A stretch of 64,000 nt of DNA, from assembly GCA_034509755.1 (NCBI GenBank), contig CM067545.1, positions 48,539,062 through 48,603,061 on the forward strand, in the 5' to 3' direction. The translations under genes and the position numbers were made by a program. The notes beneath the pieces were generated by a model. That model worked only from the letters and a program-made list of their open reading frames with translations, had not been told where the DNA came from and did not search any database. Shown here piece by piece: positions 12,019-24,196 of the stretch; position 1 is the first letter of the stretch; the number at the start of each line of letters is the position of its first letter. The stretch is from Anisodus tanguticus (taxonomy: Eukaryota; Streptophyta; Magnoliopsida; Solanales; Solanaceae).

Positions 12019-13092
12019 GACCCTTTCTCAAACTTTCATAGTGTGACTCAGCAGCTTGATACCCCTATAGTTGTTGCAACTTTAGATATCACATTTGTTC
12101 TTGTACAAAGGAACCATTGTACTCCACCTCTATTCTTCGGGCATTCTCGCCATCTTAAAAATGACGTTCAATAGCTAAGCCAGCCACTCCAAGCCTACCC
12201 TGCCTGTGCTCTTCCAAAATTCAACTGGATCTCATCCGGCCCGGTCGTTCGTCCCCCGCGCATCATGCGAACAACGCCCTTAACCTCATCAATCTTAATG
12301 CTTCTACAATACCTGAAATCTTGGTACCTACTCGGTTGATCCAACTCTCCCAACACAATGTCTCTATCTCCTTCTTCGTTCAAGAGTTTATGGAAGTAAG
12401 ACTGTCACCTATGTCTAATATGCGCGTCCTCCACTAGTACTTTGCCATTCTCGTCCTTGATGCACCTCACGTGATCAAAGTTGTGGGCCCTCATCTTCCT
12501 CGCCTTGGCAAGTCTGTACAACTTTTTCTCCCCGTATTTTCCCTCTAATTCAACGTATATGCGTTCGAAAGCTGCTATTTTCATCGTCGTGACCGCTAGT
12601 TTTGCCTCCTTCCTCACCAACTTATATAGTTCTCTATTCATCCACTTCTCTACCTCATCCTTGCTTTTTATCTGTTTCGCATACACCACTTTCTTCGCAT
12701 CCACCTTCTCTTGAACTTCACTATTTCACCACCAGTCACATCGATGCCTACCATGGCTACTCCGCGAGATCCCTAACACTTCTCTAGCCACCTCTCAAAT
12801 GCAACTGACTATTTTATCCCACATACTGGTCGCGTCCCCCGCTACTCCCCCAAGCCTCATTGGCCGTCAACCTCTCCTCCATCTCATTTGCACTAACCAT
12901 GGTCAAACTCCCCCATTTGATTCTCAACCTGTCATCCACAACCCTTCTCTTCTTCTCCATTTTAATCTCCAAATCCATCACCAAAAACTTATGTTGGGTT
13001 GTAAGACACTCTTTTGGAATAACCTTGCAGTCTTTACAAAGACCGTTGTCAACCTTTCTAAGGAGCAAAAAGTCTATCTGACTCTTAGCCAC

Positions 13093-13494
13093 CTAACTAC
13101 GGAAAGTCACCAAGTGTTCCTCATTCTTCATGAACTTCGAATTGGCTATCACCAACCCAAAAGCTCTAGCGAACTCCAAAAGTGAAACGCCTCCCTCGTT
13201 CATATCCCCGATGTCATATCCTCCATGCACGTCGTCGTAGCCCCCCGGAAGTGACCAGACATGTCCATTGAAATCCCCTCCTATAAATAACTTCTCAGTG
13301 GGTGGTACACCTGCCACCACCTCGTCCAACTCCTCCCAAAAACGCCTCTTCTCCTCCTCGTCCAAACCCGCCTGCGGCCCGTAAGCACTAATAATGTTCA
13401 TAATGGACCCTCCAACTACCAACTTAATCGCTATCATCCTATTATTGACCCTTATAACCTCAACCACCTGGTCCCTTAACTCGTTGTCTACCAA
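13093..13494 (-). pseudogene. RTE LINE AP-type endonuclease fragment
   Basis: A 133-codon open segment with NIISAYGPQAG and FIGGDFNGHV, both hallmarks of the apurinic-like endonuclease that nicks target DNA for LINE insertion. The N-terminal part (WNIETLTGK) lies upstream near 13680 in decayed frame. Confidence 0.8.
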
Positions 13495-14804
13495 AATGCC
13501 TACCCATTCCTATACCCCGACCTACTAGAGAACCATAACTTATACCCGTCCACCTCCTTAGCCTTAGGTCCTACCTATTTAGTCTCCTGGACACATGCTA
13601 TATTAATCATCATCTTCTTAAGAATCTTGACTAGCTATATGGACTTCCCTGTTAAAGTCTCAATGTTCCAAGACCCTATTCTCAGCCTAGCACCTCCCCT
13701 ACCCCGCTTACCCTCTAGCCCTCGCCCTCGCCCCCGTCCCCAACCGAGAACATGACCCTAGTCTACCATCATTCACCAAATCCACTAGAGAAAAAAATAC
13801 TAGTCAGAGGTTAACGTTAATACACACGGGAACCAACACTAAAGCACAAAGTCAGGCTACTACAAATCAGAATGATAAAGCAAAGGACACGAAGAATAAA
13901 TGCAAGAATGTAAAGTCAAAATTCAATAAAACACAACACTCAGTAGTTTAACTACAAAGATAAAGACAAATATTGAGTGTGTGCAACATGAGGTACCAAA
14001 ACTCCAGAAATAAGAAGAAATGTTTATGGTTCCCCAATTCAAAGAATCAAAAGCGGTAAACAATACTCAATAACAACAAATAAACACATACACTCTTCAA
14101 TACACAATAAGCAAATAGGACACTATTCAATGAACAGTAAACAAATAAGAATACTACTGAAACACTAATCAATGCTCAATAAACAAATAAGCACACAACT
14201 CAATAAAAGTAGGCAATACACTACAACGTGGTTACTTGAAATAATAATCAATAATTAACAAACAATAAACAAATGAAGGAAAAGAAGTGAATATGGCCCC
14301 CAAGAGGTACCAACTCCAGGTGAATATAACATGTTTGCCGCCGGATGACACTGGTCACTGCCGAAAAATCACTACTTGGTTACTGTTGCCTGCCAGAAAC
14401 GCGCTGCTCGCCGTCGTAACCTGTCGGAAAAGTCGAGTTCCTGTCCAGATCTGATTGAAAACCCACTGGGGATGGGTTTCTGGTTGAGGGGGAAGGAATC
14501 TAGGGGGAAGAGAATGGAGGGGGGTAACTGGCGAGAAGTCGTTCCAACCAGAAGGGTCTGGCCGGAAAGCTTCGCCGACAGTAGGACAAAAAGGGGAAGG
14601 AGTACCTGATCGTCGGTCACCCTGGTTGCCAATCACCTTGGTCGTCGGTCATCAGCCGGACCGTCGGAGAAGGTGGGGATGGGGTGAGTGGTGTAGGGGT
14701 GGGGGTTGTTATTATCGTTGTGGAGATAGGGGAGAAATATGAGAGAGGGAGAATCTTTTTTCTTAGACAGAAAAGCAAGAAAATTGAAAATAAAAACCAC
14801 AATA

Positions 14805-16082
14805 TTTATAAAAATATTATAAAAATCTCATTTCAACAAAATAAATTTATTTTTTGATAGAAAATAATTTTATGAATATCTATATTATATTAAAATTTTG
14901 AACTATCTCTTTTTTTGTTTTTTTATAAAGATAAAATTTGAACTATCTAGAATGCAAATAAAATTTATGCATCAATATAAAAAATTATTATAACAAAGTA
15001 ACATGAAATTTTTAAGAATTTGTGTTTATTATTAAAATGGTAAATCTTACTCTATCAATTGAAAGTGATTCAAAGAGAGTTGTTATGGATGAATCCTATA
15101 AGATATTTTATGTAATTTTTTTTGTTAAAGTAAGATAAAAAGGAGGAAACGTTTTAGTGCTTGACACAATTTTCTGAGTGTTCTCTGCTGTTTATTGAAG
15201 CTTGATATTATATATTTAGTTTCAAATTTGATTAAAGAGTTATGTAGTATTTAAGTTTTTTTTTCAATTCCTTGTTATTGTCTCGAGATCCATTAAATTT
15301 TAGAGTCATTGTGATCTTTCAAATATTGACAAAATGAAGGTAAGGTTTTTATTGAGAAAATGGATTCACTCATGTTTAATTTTTCTGATGCAAAATAGAT
15401 CATGAACTGTGTAAAGATACATAAGATTTCAAGCAAGCTTTTTGATAGATTCAAAAAAACTTTAAGAATTTTTTGTTGTTGTTACAGTTAATCAATTAAT
15501 ATTTGCGGCAATAAGAGTTCTAGATAATATTTGATTGAGAAATAATAGCTAGAGGTGTGAAAATTTTGTTGAAAAGAGAAGTCGTGAAATATTTTGTGAA
15601 AAAATATATATTTTAAATGGGCCTGAATGCTGTTAAGACTTTGTTACAGACCTGATTCATTCAGACCCCTTAACACGCTTCATAAGATGATAAAATAAAT
15701 CAACTTAATGAGTTGAATCTGGATCATTAAGATTCAAATGTTCAAAACAAATGCATCACAAACCTAACTTTAAACTACTAAACCTAACTTCATACTGAAA
15801 ATCATCACAAAAGTAAGATTTATGAAGCACTTAAATTAATGAACCGAACTCATTAAATACATCAGGGTACTAGAAGGAAGTGAAAATGGAGGTTCCAACT
15901 AACATCTCTTTGGATAAACAAACTTCTCATATGTTCGACACATATTTTCAAAGAAAAACATTTATGGTTAGTTTCCTATGCAGCTCCCTCCGTTACAAAA
16001 TTAGTATGCTTTTAGTAAGAAAAATCTCAAAATAAGTGTCTAGAAATAAAAACAATATTTATTTTTAATTGTCCCCTTATAT

Positions 16083-16122
<40 letters not shown>

Positions 16123-16459
16123 TTTATACTTTTTTAATGGGCATAATTGAGTTAATTTTTTTTTTTTGGGTTGGAGGGAGTATTTAACAAATGCATTCAT
16201 ACAAAATTTTGTAGCCTTTTTAATCAAGTTTCTAAAATTAGCTTATTTTGAAAAGTATTTTAAAAAAATAATATTTTTAGTTAAAAATAATTTGTGTTTG
16301 ACCAATTAATTTTAAAATACTTTTGAGCATTAATTGTGTACATTTAAAAAGCATTTTAAAGTATATTTTTCTCAAAGGTATTTATGAAAAACTGTTGTGC
16401 GACTCTCCAAAAGCACTTCTCTCTACAAAAAAATTTGGCCAAACAACTCAGTTTATAAC
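14805..16459. other. AT-rich spacer
   Basis: No gene recognised. It contains a Stowaway-like MITE (15984-16180) with an internal TA microsatellite. Confidence 0.4.
15984..16180. mobile_element. Short Stowaway-like MITE with (TA)n core
   Basis: ctccctccgttacaaaatta at the left and tttgggttggagggag at the right form the terminal inverted repeats. A (TA)n microsatellite of about 34 bp sits at 16086-16119. TA is present on the right flank but not on the left. Confidence 0.65.
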
Positions 16460-16768
16460 TGTTAAGAGTCCCACATCGGAAATAAAATGGGAACATAGAC
16501 TCCTTATATGGACTTGGACAATCCTCACCCTACAAGCTAGCTTTTGGGGTTGAGTTAGGCCCAAGATCCATTCTTTACATGGTATCAGAGCTAGACCTAT
16601 TCCAATTCTTTGTTCACCGATATTAGGCCTCCAAATTACATTGTCCACGCTCTAGTTAACGAGGTCTAGACGTGCGGGGGAGTGTTAAGAGTCCTACATC
16701 GAAAATGGAATGGGAACATAGACTCCTTATATGGACTTGGACAATCATCGCCCTACAAGCTAGCTTTT
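16460..16768 (+). mobile_element. TRIM-like miniature LTR retrotransposon, 3' truncated
   Basis: LTR1 is 16460-16579 (120 bp, TGTTAAG to TTTACA). It is followed directly by tggtatcagagctag (16580), the usual plant primer-binding site for initiator tRNA-Met. The internal region is only about 100 bp and ends in a purine tract gcggggga. LTR2 starts at 16683 with the same tgttaagagtcc text and matches LTR1 for about 86 bp, then stops at 16768. There is no coding capacity, as expected for a TRIM. The end of LTR2 is replaced by other sequence. Confidence 0.8.
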
Positions 16769-18160
16769 CTGATGGGGATACTGAGTCGTCGGACCGACTA
16801 CCGATGGTGGTGGCAGTCAGCGATGGTCGTGACATATAACAGTGCATTGACTGGGAAAGTGATGGAGGTGCGATTTCCGGTGGTGACAGATCTGACTGGA
16901 GGGGTTGGGGAGCTGACGACTGGACTTCCGGTGGCGGCAGTTTGTGCGTCCGGAACAGTGGCAGCCTGGCGGAATGCTTGTTGCACAAGCGGTGATGGGT
17001 TAGAATCTTCAAGAAAATGGTAATCAGTGACTCATAATTTTTTAATGTTGTCAAACGGGAAAACATACTCAACAAATGTGACGTGACGAGAAATTATGAT
17101 TTTGTTGGTGGAGAGCTCATAGCACAAGTACCCCTATGGTTTGGCAGAAAACCTAGGAAGGCGCACATAGTAGATCTGGGTCCCAATTTGTGGGGGGGTC
17201 ATGGATGTCAGATTAGGGTAGCACAGACAACCGAAAATTCTAAGATGGTCATAGGTAGGGATCCGACGGTAGAGAATTTCGGTGGGTGTTCTATTTTGAA
17301 TTGCACGGGTAGGTAAAATGTTGAGAATGTGTTCTACCATTTTTAGTGCATATACCCAAAAAGTAGGGGGAGAGACACATGAAAAAGGAGGGTACAAATC
17401 ATATTATTAATGGTTTGGAGAATTCTTTCGGCTTTTCTATTTTGAGGGGAGGTATGGGGACATGAGAAACGAAAAATCATGTTGTTAGCTGCACAGAATT
17501 TATGAAAGAAGGAATTATTAAACTCACGACCATTATCACATTGAAATGATTTTATGTCTTTTTCAAATTGCATTTTAACCAGTGTACGAAACTCAATAAA
17601 TTTGGAGAACACTTGAGATTTGAGTGGATAGACCCAAAGAAAGTGGGAGAAATCATCCAAAAATATCAAATAATATTTATGGCCTAAGTTGCTAGTTATG
17701 CGAAAGGTCTATACATCATCGTGAATAATATCAAAGGGAGAGAAAGTAATACTCATAGAAGTTGTAAATGGTAGTTTAATGTGTTTCCTGAACTTACAGG
17801 AGGAGCAACTATGAGAAAAGTTCAATTTGTTGCATTGGATTAAATTTCGATTTCTAAGAGAATAAAAAACGTGACCCCGGATGACCAAGTCTACTATGCC
17901 ACGTTGAAGAAGACACTGTTGTTAGAACGATGGGAGGAGTGACACTAGCAACGGATGTGGATAGGAAATGATATAGGTCCCCTCACTATTACATTTCGTA
18001 AGGAGTTTTCCGGTACGTAGGTCCGTTACAGAAAATACAAACGGGTCAAAATTAATCGAGATAGAATTATCGGTGACATAAAAGACGTTTTGAAGAGAGA
18101 AATGAGATGCGGTGGTGGGGTAAGAGTGTGGCCAAATTCTTGAATTGAAATGCAATGATC
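16769..18160 (-). pseudogene. Ty1/copia pol relic (pre-integrase and integrase)
   Basis: In minus sense: a pre-integrase segment 18155-17922 with SINFDPFVFSVTDLRTGK; integrase 17669-17343 with FLDDFSHFLWVYPLK and FQCDNGREFNN, keeping the D and D of the DDE triad; then PHTSPQNRKAERILQTINN; then 17397-17134 with LRIFGCLCYPNL. Gag, RT, RNase H and LTRs are not seen. The motif text resembles the element at 49059-53993, so both are probably the same copia lineage. About 16769-17080 is GC-richer and probably belongs to the same relic. Multiple frame changes make it inactive. Confidence 0.75.
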
Positions 18161-18937
18161 CTTACCTATTAAAATAGAACTTATTAAAATAAATTGTGGA
18201 ATATTTAAATTTTATATTTGAGCAAGATTAACATAATTATTGGTACAGTGGATTTTCTGGAAAGAGAGCGAAAAAAAATAAGGAAAAGGTGACAGAGCGA
18301 GAAAGAAAGTGGACTTGCTTAAAAGTTGTTGTAAAAACAAAAGGGGGTTATTGTCTGCAACGACAAGACAGGTAGCCTTCACTGATCGGAACAACATTTA
18401 AGTATTGTCCAAATTAACAGATTATGTTCATTCCATTTTTGATTTGCGAATTAACGCCACTTGTTCTTTCTTAAAGGAGTTAAGATTCCTACAAGATCCG
18501 ATAAAAGGAGTTTTGTGGATTTTTTGTTTCACTAATTTGATTAGCATTTCTATGAATCGGATCAGTTGCCGCTAATCAATAATGCTGATATTGGAAGCGA
18601 AGAACAATGAACACCTGAGCAAATTTCATGTCAAGTAATTCTAGGCAAGTATTCATCTCTATTCACAACTAAACCTAATAATGTTTTAGTTATAATTGTG
18701 AAATGTGCAAGTTTCGTGTTTGTATCAATGATGTTGCTTACTTGGAGAAGTTATGCTACTGAAAATTTGTTAAAAAATAAGTCTTTTCCTTAATTTTGCT
18801 GAAGAATGTTATTTAAGTAGTTATATTTGCTAGTGTAGGAAAGATTTGTGTTTGCTGATAATTTGTGAAATTGGTTGTGTTGATTTCGAACATGTGTCGT
18901 GAAAGCTGATACCAGCAACTGAATAATCATTTACTTA
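18161..18937. other. Spacer between copia relic and MITE
   Basis: AT-rich, no recognisable gene or repeat ends. Confidence 0.35.
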
Positions 18938-19354
18938 GGGTGTGATTGATATGACCTACTCATTTTCTTGTGTTTGATATGCAAGTTGAAAAATGTCATT
19001 TTAAGAGCATTTGCATATATTCAATGCAAAACACTATAAAGTTTTTGAATTGGAAGTGCAACTTCTGGTGGGGTAGGCGGGGAGGGGGTGGGGTAAGCAG
19101 GGGTGGTGGGTGGTGGTGGGTGAAATTGGGGGGTGGGGGTAGGCAGGGTGTGGGTGGATAGTGGTTTGGGGGGGGAGGGTTAGGCAGGGTGCGGGGGTGA
19201 GTTGGGGATGTGTTTTTATTGATCCGGAAAATATTTTCTGTCAAATTGTTAAGCAAAATATTTTTTCCTATTTTGAGGAAAATATCTTCCAAGATATTTA
19301 GTGCAACCAAAAAAGGAAAATTGGAAACATTTTCCATCATACCAAACACAACCC
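18938..19354. mobile_element. MITE with gggtgtgattgatatga ends and G-rich core
   Basis: The left terminus gggtgtgattgatatgacc mirrors the right terminus catcataccaaacacaaccc. Both arms then carry tttcc/ggaaa-rich text. The centre (about 19066-19202) is a G-rich minisatellite with many runs of three to eight G. No certain TSD. Confidence 0.65.
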
Positions 19355-19433
19355 TAGTATTAGGAAACAAGAAGGTACAAGGAACAGAACTCAGGCATAT
19401 GATTTACTGGAAAGTGACCTTACTATGTAAGGT

Positions 19434-22400
19434 TTACATTTTAGAAGCAAAAAAGTAGTAACAAGAATACATGAAAGATTCAACATAATAAAACCAAACG
19501 TTTCTCCAGTAGGGATTTACCCGGAGGACTACAATCACTACGAACACCACATTTGCATATGCCACAAGAAAGGAAATATAGAACGACTCTATATCTAGAA
19601 AACTAGGATCTTCTTCACAACAATCTGGTCCAGGAGGTGATATTGGTATCTCTTTAGTCTCCATGCAACTGATATGTAATGGAAGACCACAAAGAAAAGG
19701 GTTTCCCTCATAACTGCTTTCATTAAATGTTGCAAACTGTGCAGCACGCTGTGGAGTCCTGCCTGTTAGATTATTATGTGCCACACTAAACACTTCTAGA
19801 GTTGTCAATTCTAGAAGTTGAGTGGGAATCTGTCCAGTCAGGTTGTTGTATGATAGGTCCAAACTCTCAATATTCTGGAGATTCAAGAATTCTGATAGTA
19901 TTGTTCCACTTATGTGGTTATGTGACAAGTTTAGTGCCCGAATCTCGGTGAGATTACTGAGTTCCTTAGGTATTTCACCACTTAACTGGTTGTAGGAAAG
20001 ATCAATTCCACGCATATTATCAACAATGCTACCTTCATATGAATAGGTATTATATTTGGTGGTAAACTCTGCTCCAACCCATGCATAGTTATCTAGAAAC
20101 ATAATTATGGGGGATGATTGCATTGAGGATTTTATGTCTATCAAGGCATCTCCTCCAAACGACTGTAATCCTATATATCCAAATGATGAGCTGTATGGGT
20201 ACATTTCTGTGGCTCCCGATGCTGGTTGCATTATGTTTCCCAAGCAATGAGGTATAGGTCCTGAGAGATTATTGTGAGAAAGGTCCAGCATTCTTAAGTC
20301 ACTTGCATGACATAACTGTGGAGGAATGGTGCCATGAAGACGATTTCCTTTCAGGAGTAAGGTGGTTATATCAAGAGCACCCAACCATTTCGGAATTGAA
20401 CCACTGAAGTTATTATCTGTAAGATCCAGCACTTTTATATCCGAGTTTGAGAACATGTTAAATTCTCCTTGTAACTTGTTTTTGCTCAAATACACACGTT
20501 TTAAGTTTAGCAAAGCATTGAAACATGTCGGAATCATGCCAACAAGGTTGTTTTCAGAGAGATTTAACACCTCAAGTCTTTCAAGTCTACAATAATCAGG
20601 TGGAACCTGACCCTTAAGGTGGTTCCTGGACAGTGCCAGGATGGTTAAGGAGGTGATATTACCAAGCCATGCTGGTATATTTCCTGACAAGTTATTGTCA
20701 CTTAAATCCAGTGAACGTAAAAAAGGAGCAGTGGATAAATTCTGTGGAATTGGGCCTGAGAAGTTGTTCCCATCCAAGTATAAATCTGTGAAACTGTTGA
20801 TGTTAGCTGAAATTGGAAATATTTCCCCTTTCAACATGTTATTCGACAATCTCAGAAAATTTAACTTGGATCCTTTACGAGCCAATCCAATCGGTAGGTC
20901 ACCTGTTAGCTTGTTGCCTGACAAATCCAAGCATTCAAGGTCTTTCATGTCACCAAAACTTGAAGGCAACAAGCCTTCAAGCATATTGTTGGACATTGTT
21001 GATATCACGAGATTCGGGAAAATTGACCCAATGTTAGGAGGAAGGTGCCCTTGAATCTTGTTGTTTGAGATATCAAAAGCATTCAGATTAGGAAGGAATG
21101 GCAATTCAAGAGATCCAGTGAATGCATTTCCATCCAAGTAAACTTCTCCAAGTCTAAGATTGTTTTCTAACAACCAATTTGGAAAGTTTCCACCAATGTT
21201 GCATTTTGAGAGAGCAAGAAGTCTTAAATGATGTTGATAATAAAGGAAACTTGGGATTCGAGAGCAGCTGTTCAAAGACAAGGCTTCCAATTGAAACTTT
21301 GGTATCCAGCTTTCGGAAGAAGTTTGTACAATTACTGAGTTGTGGTCAGCAATGACAAACTTAAGTTTTGAGTGGTTAGCAAATGACTTGAATGAAATTG
21401 GTATTTCAAAGTTGTTGTTTGCTAACAACAGGTATTCAAGGGACAAGAGACTTGAAAGTGGAGATGACGCAATGTTTCCTGTAAACTGATTTACGGTGAG
21501 ATCAACTACCCGAAGAAATGTTAAGTTTCCAAGACATGTAGGGAGTTCTCCAGTGAAGCTGTTTGAACTGAGACTTAGTTCTTCAAGATATTTTAGATCA
21601 CACAAGCCTATAAAATGAACAAGTAGATAGTTGTTTTACATGTTCTATTTTGTTGTTATGCAGATAATATAGGAAACATGCGAACCAAAATGGCAAGGTA
21701 ACGTGAAGAAAAAATAAAAGAAACAGGAAAAATAAAATATACTAGTAGACTAAGCCAGAATTTCATCGTAGGCTATAGTGAACATCTTCTCATAATCGTG
21801 TGCTTAGATTTTAAGCTGGTAATGTTAATCCTTCATAATGTTTGTCGATCAGTCGTAGCAGAGCAGAGACTTGATCTAAACATATATCATTTGCTCGAAT
21901 TTTCAAAAAAAAGTTCTTCACCTTCTCAAAACATTTCACAAAATATAATAATCTCTTATGATTCACTTTATGCATTAAATGAGAAAATGACAACATTCTT
22001 AGTAGTCTAAAGGATACTTTGGTGAATGCTATGTCTGAAATTACCTTGCAGAGGTAGGGTTCCATTGAGATTGCATTGAGCTACTGATAATACTTTAAGG
22101 GATGACATTACACCACTGCTCCTGAGAAAGTTCTCATCCAGTGTGTTTCCATCCAACAGTAAGTACTCTATATTTCTTAAAGCTCCCAATTCTTACATGC
22201 AAAAGAAACATAGAAGAATCATCAACATGTAGTTTTAGGTGTTAAAAGGTGTGCTTGAAAGTGTAAATGCATGAGTTGAAATGGTAATGGCGACTTGCAA
22301 ATGACCCCTAAAATGGTGGGACGACAAATTTTAAGTTGTTGACAAGAGTTACAACTAATGTTAGTTTATACATTTAAAATAACATCGTTTCGTGTAAATT

Positions 22401-24107
22401 TATGGATTTCTATACATTTCATCAAATCCAAATGGAGCCTTGTGGAGCTGTAAATGATTTTTGACATTTCATTTCTTCTAAGCTTGTGACTTTGATCGAG
22501 CACCAATAAGATATATTTGCAGAGTGAGACATACATGTGATAGAATAAAATCAACTTAAGGAAGAAACTTCAGGAATTATGTGTACCTTCATTTGGTAAA
22601 AAGCTTCGGAATGTGTTGTACCTTATATCAAGCTTCTTCAATGCCATTCTAGATGTATTTAGCTCTGTCCAGGAATTTAAAATAATTATGTTAGAAAGCT
22701 ACCGGGAAAAAGAAGCTTTTCATGAAAATTTCATAAGTTTACTTACCTAGAGCAGAGAGAACATTTTCATCATCTAGATTGTTAGAGCTCAAATCTAGGA
22801 TTTCCAGCTTGTCTAACCCTGATAATCTCTCATAAACTAAAATGTTAAGGAAATTGATTAGTTAGAATATTCTTGTTTTCTGGGGAGACTATAGTTCAAA
22901 GGAAACAGAGGGAAACCACATGTTGGAACCTGATCCAATTTTGTTACGTGTGAACCATATGTCGGAGCCTGATCCAATGTTGTTGTGTGAGAGGTTCAAT
23001 GACTTGAGAGATGAAAGTTGACTAAGAGACGCAAAGATGCTGCGATTGAATTGATTCCCTGATAAATCAAGTCTTTCTAGTTTTCTCAGTCGTCTCAGTT
23101 TCTCAAAACCTGCAATCAAATTAACAAGAAACTTAAAATGGATATGCTAAATTATGTGACAAAAGAATAAATTATACTTTGAATTTAACATTCTTAAACC
23201 AGCATATAGTTGCGTTGGAAGTTGTAATTCAAGTTATTGTGATCATACTTCCTATATGGATTGGTAGAACCATTTTGTAGATATGTATTACCCCCTCTAT
23301 TCCATTTTATATGACATTCTTTATGGATTTCCCCCCGTACTGTTTGGTATGCCTCTTGTATACGGGCAAATGTTGTTTTTGCCCTTCTTTTAATGAAGTT
23401 TACTACTTTATCAAAAAAATGACATTATTCCCGTTTAGTCCGTTTAAAAAAGAATGACATCTTTTTAATATTTAGAAACTCTTTAACTTTGAAATTCTCA
23501 TTTTACTTTTAACAACATGATCTTATAACCATAGAATTTCATAACATGTTTAAGACCACAAGTTGTAACACGCCTTTTTTTTTCTTTTCCTTTAAAATAA
23601 CCTCGTGCATAGTCAAACACTGCCATATAATATGAAAAAGAGGGAGTGATATATTTTTTTTTAGTTCTATCTGAGGGTAGCGTATATAGAGAACAAACCT
23701 TCATTCTTCACCCAGCCGGCCAATGAATGTCCAGGGAGGAGCATAGCTTTGAGATTTTTGAAGGGAATAAATAAAGATGCATTGAAAAGCCAGTTCGTCA
23801 AAATATTATCAGTATTTGTACCATTAAGAGAACTAAGTTGTCCTTCTTGACTGATATTCTTGACAGTAATGGACAACTCAATGACTCTTCTGGTTTTATT
23901 GCTGCAAACAATTCCCTCCCATTGACAACAATCTGAGGTTTCATTAGCCACCCATGATGGCAAATAGTCGCCCACTATCTTGTAGTTTATGTTTGCCTTG
24001 AGTTGCAAGAGAGCAGTCCTTTCTTCTTTCCAACAACAATAACAGCACCACCATCCATTTGCTATGAGCAGAATCAACAACCACCAATAAATTATCTTGC
24101 TAGTCAT
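19434..24107 (-). CDS. LRR receptor-like protein (RLP), six exons, 1025 aa
   Basis: Exons on the minus strand: 24107-23699, 23109-22930, 22836-22747, 22664-22587, 22191-22045 and 21607-19434. All splice in phase 1 and total 3078 nt. Order: hydrophobic signal peptide (about 1-25, IIYWWLLILLIANGWW), LRR N-terminal cap (EERTALLQLKANINY, DCCQWEGIVC), more than twenty LxxLxLxxNxxxGxIP repeats mostly in the last exon, an island region with YNTYSYEGS, a final repeat block, a C-terminal cap (SYEGNPFLCGLPL), one transmembrane helix (about 977-999) and a tail of about 25 residues without kinase. Multi-exon RLPs of this layout resemble AtRLP1/13-15 and tomato CuRe1-like receptors, cell-surface immune receptors that signal through partner kinases such as SOBIR1. 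The ligand cannot be read from sequence. The exon 2 donor is ambiguous because of a 39-bp duplication. Confidence 0.85.
22907..22984 (-). repeat. 39-bp tandem duplication at the RLP exon 2 donor
   Basis: Two copies of AACAAMATTGGATCAGGYTCC plus downstream text, spaced 39 nt (13 codons). The exon-proximal copy carries GC at the place where the other copy carries GT (CAG|GT at 22930). Either donor keeps phase 1. Confidence 0.75.
23291..23646. mobile_element. Degenerate Stowaway MITE with a nested insert
   Basis: The left end ccccctctattccatttta and right end gaaaaagagggag frame typical Stowaway internal text (tttagaaactctttaacttt, ttctcattttacttttaac). A 100-bp insert occupies 23319-23418, flanked by an 8-bp repeat atgacatt (23311-23318 and 23419-23426). 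Located in intron 1 of the RLP. Confidence 0.7.
23319..23418 (+). mobile_element. Short retroposon (LINE 3'-end-like) with 8-bp TSD
   Basis: The 100-bp insert ends cttttaatgaagtttacta then ctttatcaaaaaa, with an A-rich tail directly before the second TSD copy atgacatt. Plant LINE 3' ends often read like this. It is too short for any coding capacity. Confidence 0.55.
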
Positions 24108-24196
24108 ATTCTGCTTCTTTACCTACTTGTTCCCTCTCAAAGGTTCAAACAGTTCTCTAGTTACATAGCCCACTGGATATTGACAATACTATAAGA

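Larger units (their letters stand above)
10425..14794 (-). mobile_element. Full-length RTE-type LINE, ORF decayed
   Basis: The body is flanked by a perfect 10-bp TSD aaccacaata (10415-10424 and 14795-14804). In minus sense it runs: a 5' leader of about 1 kb; an endonuclease start near 13700 (GSWNIETLTGK-like); endonuclease core 13494-13093 with NIISAYGPQAG and FIGGDFNGH; a linker 13092-12405; reverse transcriptase 12018-11560 with FGFMPLRSTTEAIHL, FIDLKKAYDKVPR and an FADD box near 11600; a C-terminal segment 11176-10925 with MREARLRWFGRV; and a 3' end in (TTG)n. The coding frame is broken by several frameshifts and stops, one just before the FADD box, so it cannot move by itself. The plus-strand open frames here are shadows. 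Confidence 0.9.

Noticed and set aside
16682..17023. Plus-strand 113-codon frame
   Set aside because: It crosses the TRIM LTR2 and GC-richer copia-like sequence; no domain, and it spans a clear junction between elements.
18970..19161. Gly/Trp-rich 63-codon frame
   Set aside because: Produced by the G-rich tract of a MITE, not a gene.
20362..21054. Plus-strand frames inside the RLP
   Set aside because: Antisense shadows of the leucine-rich repeat coding strand.
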